In this document: piece by piece, positions 60,801-64,000 of the stretch
Layout: every line of letters begins with the position of its first letter
Position numbering within the stretch: position 1 is the stretch's first letter
Assembly: GCA_947629825.1 (NCBI GenBank)
Contig: CANRFF010000005.1
Coordinates: forward strand, 62,001 to 126,000
From: an uncultured Anaeroplasmataceae bacterium
GTDB lineage: Bacteria; Bacillota_I; Bacilli_A; Acholeplasmatales; Anaeroplasmataceae
Direction of reading: 5' to 3'
Length of the DNA: 64,000 nucleotides
Made by a program: the position numbers and the translations under genes
The notes under the pieces: model-generated
What the model saw: the letters and a program-made list of their open reading frames with translations, nothing else
The model's database searches: none
What the model was told of the DNA's origin: nothing

Positions 60801-61446
60801 GTAACAATTCCTCCATAATCTTTGCTCCGCAAGAACAACCGATCCGATCGGCACCCGCTTCGATCATTTTCCGGAACGTCGCCAAATCGCGAATTCCGCC
60901 GGCGGCTTTGACTTTGCAGGCATCTCCCACGGTCTTGCGCATCAAACGGACATCTCCCACCGTCGCCCCCGAAGTTCCGAACCCCGTTGAAGTTTTCACA
61001 AAATCGGCATGGGCTTTGACTGCCATTTTACAAGCCTCGACTTTTTCTTCATCTGTCAAATAACAACATTCGATAATCACTTTGACCAAAACTCCATGAG
61101 CGGCATCGACAACGGCTTTGATATCTTCGTAAACTTCGTCCCAACGATGCGATTTTGCCAAACCGATATTGATGACCATATCGACCTCATCGGCACCGTC
61201 CGCAATCGCTTTGGTCGTTTCAAACGCCTTGACTTCTTTCGGTGTTGCCCCCAGCGGAAAGCCCACCACCGTACAAGTCAACACATCGGTTCCCTGCAAT
61301 AGTTGATGTGCCAAAGCCACATGGGTCGGATTGACGCAAACAGAGGCAAAATGATACTTGTTGGCCTCCGCACATAAGTTTAAAATGTCGTCATACGTTG
61401 CGGTGGCTTTCAAATTCGTATGATCGATATACTTCGATTGTTCCAT
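60793..61446 (-). CDS. deoC: Deoxyribose-phosphate aldolase
   Basis: Cleaves deoxyribose-5-phosphate. 217 aa TIM barrel. Schiff-base Lys in [18 protein letters not shown] and [13 protein letters not shown] supply the other conserved strands, and [12 protein letters not shown] the N-terminus. AAGGAAG is before the ATG at 61446. First gene of deoC-deoD, preceded by a small palindrome that could be an operator. Confidence 0.96.
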   Translation of the reverse strand: MEQSKYIDHTNLKATATYDDILNLCAEANKYHFASVCVNPTHVALAHQLLQGTDVLTCTVVGFPLGATPKEVKAFETTKAIADGADEVDMVINIGLAKSHRWDEVYEDIKAVVDAAHGVLVKVIIECCYLTDEEKVEACKMAVKAHADFVKTSTGFGTSGATVGDVRLMRKTVGDACKVKAAGGIRDLATFRKMIEAGADRIGCSCGAKIMEELLHE

Positions 61447-61472
61447 TTCTCTTCTTCCTTTCTTTTTATTAT

Positions 61473-61485
61473 TTGAAATTTTCAA
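61473..61485 (-). promoter_or_regulatory. Palindrome upstream of deoC, possible operator
   Basis: TTGAAA-T-TTTCAA, a perfect 6-bp inverted repeat in the 53-bp gap before deoC. The promoter elements there are not clear. A DeoR-type regulator site is possible. Confidence 0.35.
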
Positions 61486-61499
61486 TCTTATTATTCCTT

Positions 61500-62354
61500 T
61501 TAAATATCCAAAATTTCTTTCAAAGCGATCTCTTTCAATTCGACCGTCAAAGGAGCGAATCTTGTTTTATAAATCAGTTTTTTCAGTTTTCCGGAAGCTT
61601 TGGTATCAATGACTTTCAATGTACCATAGGCATCAATCGTTTTGAAAAGTTTTTCCGCCTTGGATAACAATTCGCTCATCGCAATATATTTTTTCGTTTT
61701 GGAATCGTCATAATATAAAATGTCGACATTCGGAGGTAGGATAAAAGAACTGTTTCCGTCCCATTTGATACAGATAAAAGCCGTCCGGGATTTGCTGGTT
61801 CTCATAAAAAAATAAGAAGGAATCAGAACTTTTTCTTTATCCAACAAAACTTCCAGTTTCGGTTTGCGCAAAATGAAATTGTAAACACCGGAAAGACTGG
61901 CCGAATCGATTCGACTGTATTTGGCAATTTCGTCTTCGTTTTTGTTTTTGTAGGCATTTTTCCAAATTTCGAATGTTTTCGAAAGCATCGGTTTTCTGAA
62001 AGAAACCACATCTTCGTAGGATTCGTTATAGACGCAAAAATGAAAAATTTTTGCGATTTCTTCGGCAATATCCAGTACCAGTTCCGCATAGTAGGTCGGC
62101 AATAAAATATCGAATTCAAAACGGAAATTCACATCATAATATTTCGGATTCAGACGCTCCAGATGCGGAACGGCCGATTTTCCGGACAAGATGAATTCCG
62201 CTGAAAACTGAAATATCGGATGGCGATAAATATAATGGCGATCCGTTCCTTTTTGTTCCAACGTAATATTGGGGTTCGCTTGAAAAAATGTCAATAAATC
62301 CGTTCGGTCGAAAATTCGATCGCCTTCTTTTAAATAATACACCGTAAATAACAT
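61500..62354 (-). CDS. Uncharacterised conserved-looking protein
   Basis: 284 aa, soluble, no family recognised. Begins [20 protein letters not shown]; the middle has [20 protein letters not shown] and [19 protein letters not shown]; later [20 protein letters not shown] and [16 protein letters not shown]. Mixed alpha/beta, no signal peptide or membrane helix. GGCGGTGAT before the ATG at 62354; the frame continues upstream through the promoter and is rejected. Strong promoter of its own, between ileS and deoC. Confidence 0.72.
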   Translation of the reverse strand: MLFTVYYLKEGDRIFDRTDLLTFFQANPNITLEQKGTDRHYIYRHPIFQFSAEFILSGKSAVPHLERLNPKYYDVNFRFEFDILLPTYYAELVLDIAEEIAKIFHFCVYNESYEDVVSFRKPMLSKTFEIWKNAYKNKNEDEIAKYSRIDSASLSGVYNFILRKPKLEVLLDKEKVLIPSYFFMRTSKSRTAFICIKWDGNSSFILPPNVDILYYDDSKTKKYIAMSELLSKAEKLFKTIDAYGTLKVIDTKASGKLKKLIYKTRFAPLTVELKEIALKEILDI

Positions 62355-62381
62355 TTGATCACCGCCCAATCCATCTTTTTT

Positions 62382-62410
62382 ATTGTACCATTTTTTAAAA
62401 TAAATGTCAA
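62382..62410 (-). promoter_or_regulatory. Promoter of the gene at 61500-62354
   Basis: TTGACA (62405-62410), 17-bp spacer ending TGG, TACAAT (62382-62387). Confidence 0.83.
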
Positions 62411-62413
62411 AGA

Positions 62414-62448
62414 ATGTCAAAAAGGCAAAGGATTTTTCCTTTACCTTT
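62414..62448 (-). terminator. Terminator of ileS
   Basis: AAGGTAAAGGA-AAAA-TCCTTTGCCTT with one mismatch then TTTG on the minus strand, overlapping the ileS stop. Confidence 0.78.
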
Positions 62449-64000
62449 CGTCAGAATGAAAATAATGATGAACGATTTTTTCACATCTCGGACAGATTCC
62501 GTCTTCCGTGACCGTCGGAACCACCATCCAGCATCTGGAACATACCTGTCCTTCCGCTTTCGTTACAGCAACGTCGAATCGATCTCCGTCTTTGAACTCC
62601 ACTTGGGAAACAATCAGAAGTTGAGCGACATTCGACTGGATCTGCGTAAAGATTTTTTTCGCTTCGTCATCCAACGTCAATACCAATTTCGCATGGAAAC
62701 TTTTACCGATGATTTTTTCGTTTCTTGCTTCTTCCAAAGCTTTTAAAACTTTGTCCCGATAACGCATGAACTCATCGAACGTCTCTTCCAACGGATCTTC
62801 TATTTTGAAAGGAGTCGGAATCGAACACAGTTGTACATCTTCTTTTTCCTGAACTTTCAGATGATGATAAGCTTCCGACATCGTATGTGGCAAAATCGGA
62901 GTCAGTAAATAAATCAAAGAAGTCAATATCTCATAAAAAACCGTCTGCGTTGACAACCGAACCGAACTCGTCGGATGTTCGATATATAAAATATCTTTCG
63001 TAAAGTCCAGATAAAATGCCGATAACGTATTCGTAATGTAGGCGTTGATTTTCCGATAAACTTCTCCGAACTCGAAATGTTCATAAGCCTCTTTCACTTC
63101 ATAAATCAGTTTTTGCAGTTTCAAATACATATATTTGTCTACCGGCATCAACTCCCGATAAGAAAGAGCGTGATGAACATCGAAATCGGAAGTATTTGCC
63201 AGTAAAAATCTCAAAGTGTTCCGGATTTTGCGATAAGATTCGGAAACCTGTTTTAAAATTTCTTTGGAAAGCGGCATATCCGCACGATATTCCACCGAAG
63301 CGACCCACAACCTTAAAATATCGGCACCGGATTCGTTGCAGACCTTGATCGGATCGACCGTATTTCCCAAAGATTTACTCATCTTTCGACCTTCTCCGTC
63401 CAAAGTGAATCCGTGAGAAACAATGGTTTTGGCCGGAGCGCATTGGGTAACGGCGACGGCAGTAATCAAAGATGCATTGAACCACCCGCGGTACTGATCG
63501 GATCCCTCCAGATACAAATCGGCCGGATAAGGAAGTCCTCTTCTTTTCAACAACATATAAGACGTTCCGCTATCGAACCACACATCCATGATATCGGTTT
63601 CTTTGCGGAAAATTCCGTGAGGAGACGACGGATGCGTATATCCTTTCGGAAGCAATTCGCTCGCTTCTTTTTCAAACCAGATATCCGAACCATATTTTCC
63701 GAATAACTCGGCGATATGTTTGAAAACTTCCTGATCCAAAATCGCTTCTCCGTCTTCGGCATAAAAAATCGGAATCGGAACTCCCCATGCTCTTTGCCGG
63801 GAAATACACCAGTCATGCCGATCTTTGATCATATTGGAAATTCTCACATCTCCCCATTTCGGATTCCATTCAATCGTTTCAATGGCTTCCAACAATTCCT
63901 TTTTAATCGGATCGATGGAGGCAAACCACTGAGGAGTTGCTCGAAAAATCACCGGTTTTTTCGTCCGCCAATCGTGCGGATAACTATGGACGATACGGAT
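62441..64000 (-). CDS. ileS: Isoleucyl-tRNA synthetase (5' end outside window)
   Basis: Class I synthetase charging tRNA-Ile. About 520 C-terminal residues are present of roughly 900; the N-terminus (HIGH motif, most of the editing domain) lies past the right edge. Visible: FRATPQWFASID, the KMSKS loop GRKMSKSLGNTVDP, YRGWFNASLITAVAVTQ, the anticodon-binding helices and a C-terminal zinc ribbon with CSRCW and CPRCEK. The frame is open to the window edge, so there is no start here. Confidence 0.97.
   Translation of the reverse strand: MRIVHSYPHDWRTKKPVIFRATPQWFASIDPIKKELLEAIETIEWNPKWGDVRISNMIKDRHDWCISRQRAWGVPIPIFYAEDGEAILDQEVFKHIAELFGKYGSDIWFEKEASELLPKGYTHPSSPHGIFRKETDIMDVWFDSGTSYMLLKRRGLPYPADLYLEGSDQYRGWFNASLITAVAVTQCAPAKTIVSHGFTLDGEGRKMSKSLGNTVDPIKVCNESGADILRLWVASVEYRADMPLSKEILKQVSESYRKIRNTLRFLLANTSDFDVHHALSYRELMPVDKYMYLKLQKLIYEVKEAYEHFEFGEVYRKINAYITNTLSAFYLDFTKDILYIEHPTSSVRLSTQTVFYEILTSLIYLLTPILPHTMSEAYHHLKVQEKEDVQLCSIPTPFKIEDPLEETFDEFMRYRDKVLKALEEARNEKIIGKSFHAKLVLTLDDEAKKIFTQIQSNVAQLLIVSQVEFKDGDRFDVAVTKAEGQVCSRCWMVVPTVTEDGICPRCEKIVHHYFHSDER

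Noticed and set aside
60801-61499. Purine riboswitch upstream of deoC/deoD
   Set aside because: The gap before deoC is only 53 bp and no conserved riboswitch core was seen.

Overview
This window is a chromosomal stretch from a low-to-moderate GC, endospore-lineage Bacillota (Gram-positive). The evidence is Shine-Dalgarno-rich operons with TTGACA/TATAAT promoters, a methionine T-box, the yqeG-yqeH-yqeK-rsfS cluster, yneF, ylxM-ffh/ftsY, a sigma-K-type sporulation factor and cotJ spore-coat genes. A bile salt hydrolase and a GH28 glycosidase point to a gut commensal. The three-membrane-span signal peptidase and the gene neighbourhoods suggest Erysipelotrichales or a relative; that placement is inference. 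Most genes lie on the minus strand. No tRNA, rRNA, prophage or CRISPR array was seen.

Layout, left to right. 1-2.4 kb: metQ (cut by the window edge)-metI-metN behind a Met T-box. 2.4-7.4 kb: HIT protein, lepA, RNase P RNA, pnp. 7.4-9.8 kb: two lipase-like genes sitting between rpsO and pnp. 9.9-12.8 kb: ribF, truB, thiN, a thioredoxin-like gene. 12.8-17.8 kb: mutS2, a membrane protein, plsC, dfrA, thyA. 17.9-21.7 kb: rsfS, yqeK, yqeH, yqeG, divergent sigK, greA. 21.7-27.5 kb: a YgjP-like metalloprotease, a small orphan gene, two U32/TrhP genes, ffh, ylxM, ftsY. 27.5-35.4 kb: topA, rnhB, rbgA, lepB, an FtsK-type translocase with no membrane domain, and a membrane protein overlapping it. 35.4-42.4 kb: degenerate HAD protein, membrane MutS-like ATPase, glycogen genes glgP and glgB. 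42.4-50.9 kb: a parE-parC operon continuing into GH28, a Cys-rich small protein, an acyltransferase and bile salt hydrolase. 50.9-53.6 kb: plsY and an intact IS1182-type insertion sequence. 53.6-57.1 kb: cotJC, a cotJA-cotJB fusion, ferredoxin, yneF and two uncharacterised genes. 57.1-64 kb: ssb, a YmfF/YmfH M16 peptidase pair, deoD-deoC, an unknown gene, and ileS running off the right edge.

The backbone is housekeeping: translation, protein targeting, topology, phospholipid and folate/thymidylate synthesis, glycogen and nucleoside salvage. The only clear recent acquisition is the AT-rich insertion sequence. It sits exactly in the shared terminator palindrome between plsY and cotJC and is flanked by two perfect 22-bp copies of that palindrome. 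No wholly new multi-gene defence or biosynthetic system is evident. The most interesting items are the IS target choice, the CotJA-CotJB fusion, the soluble FtsK with a membrane partner, the ParC tail with a tandem repeat, host-interaction enzymes in the topoisomerase IV operon, and a hairpin between the plsY Shine-Dalgarno and its start.
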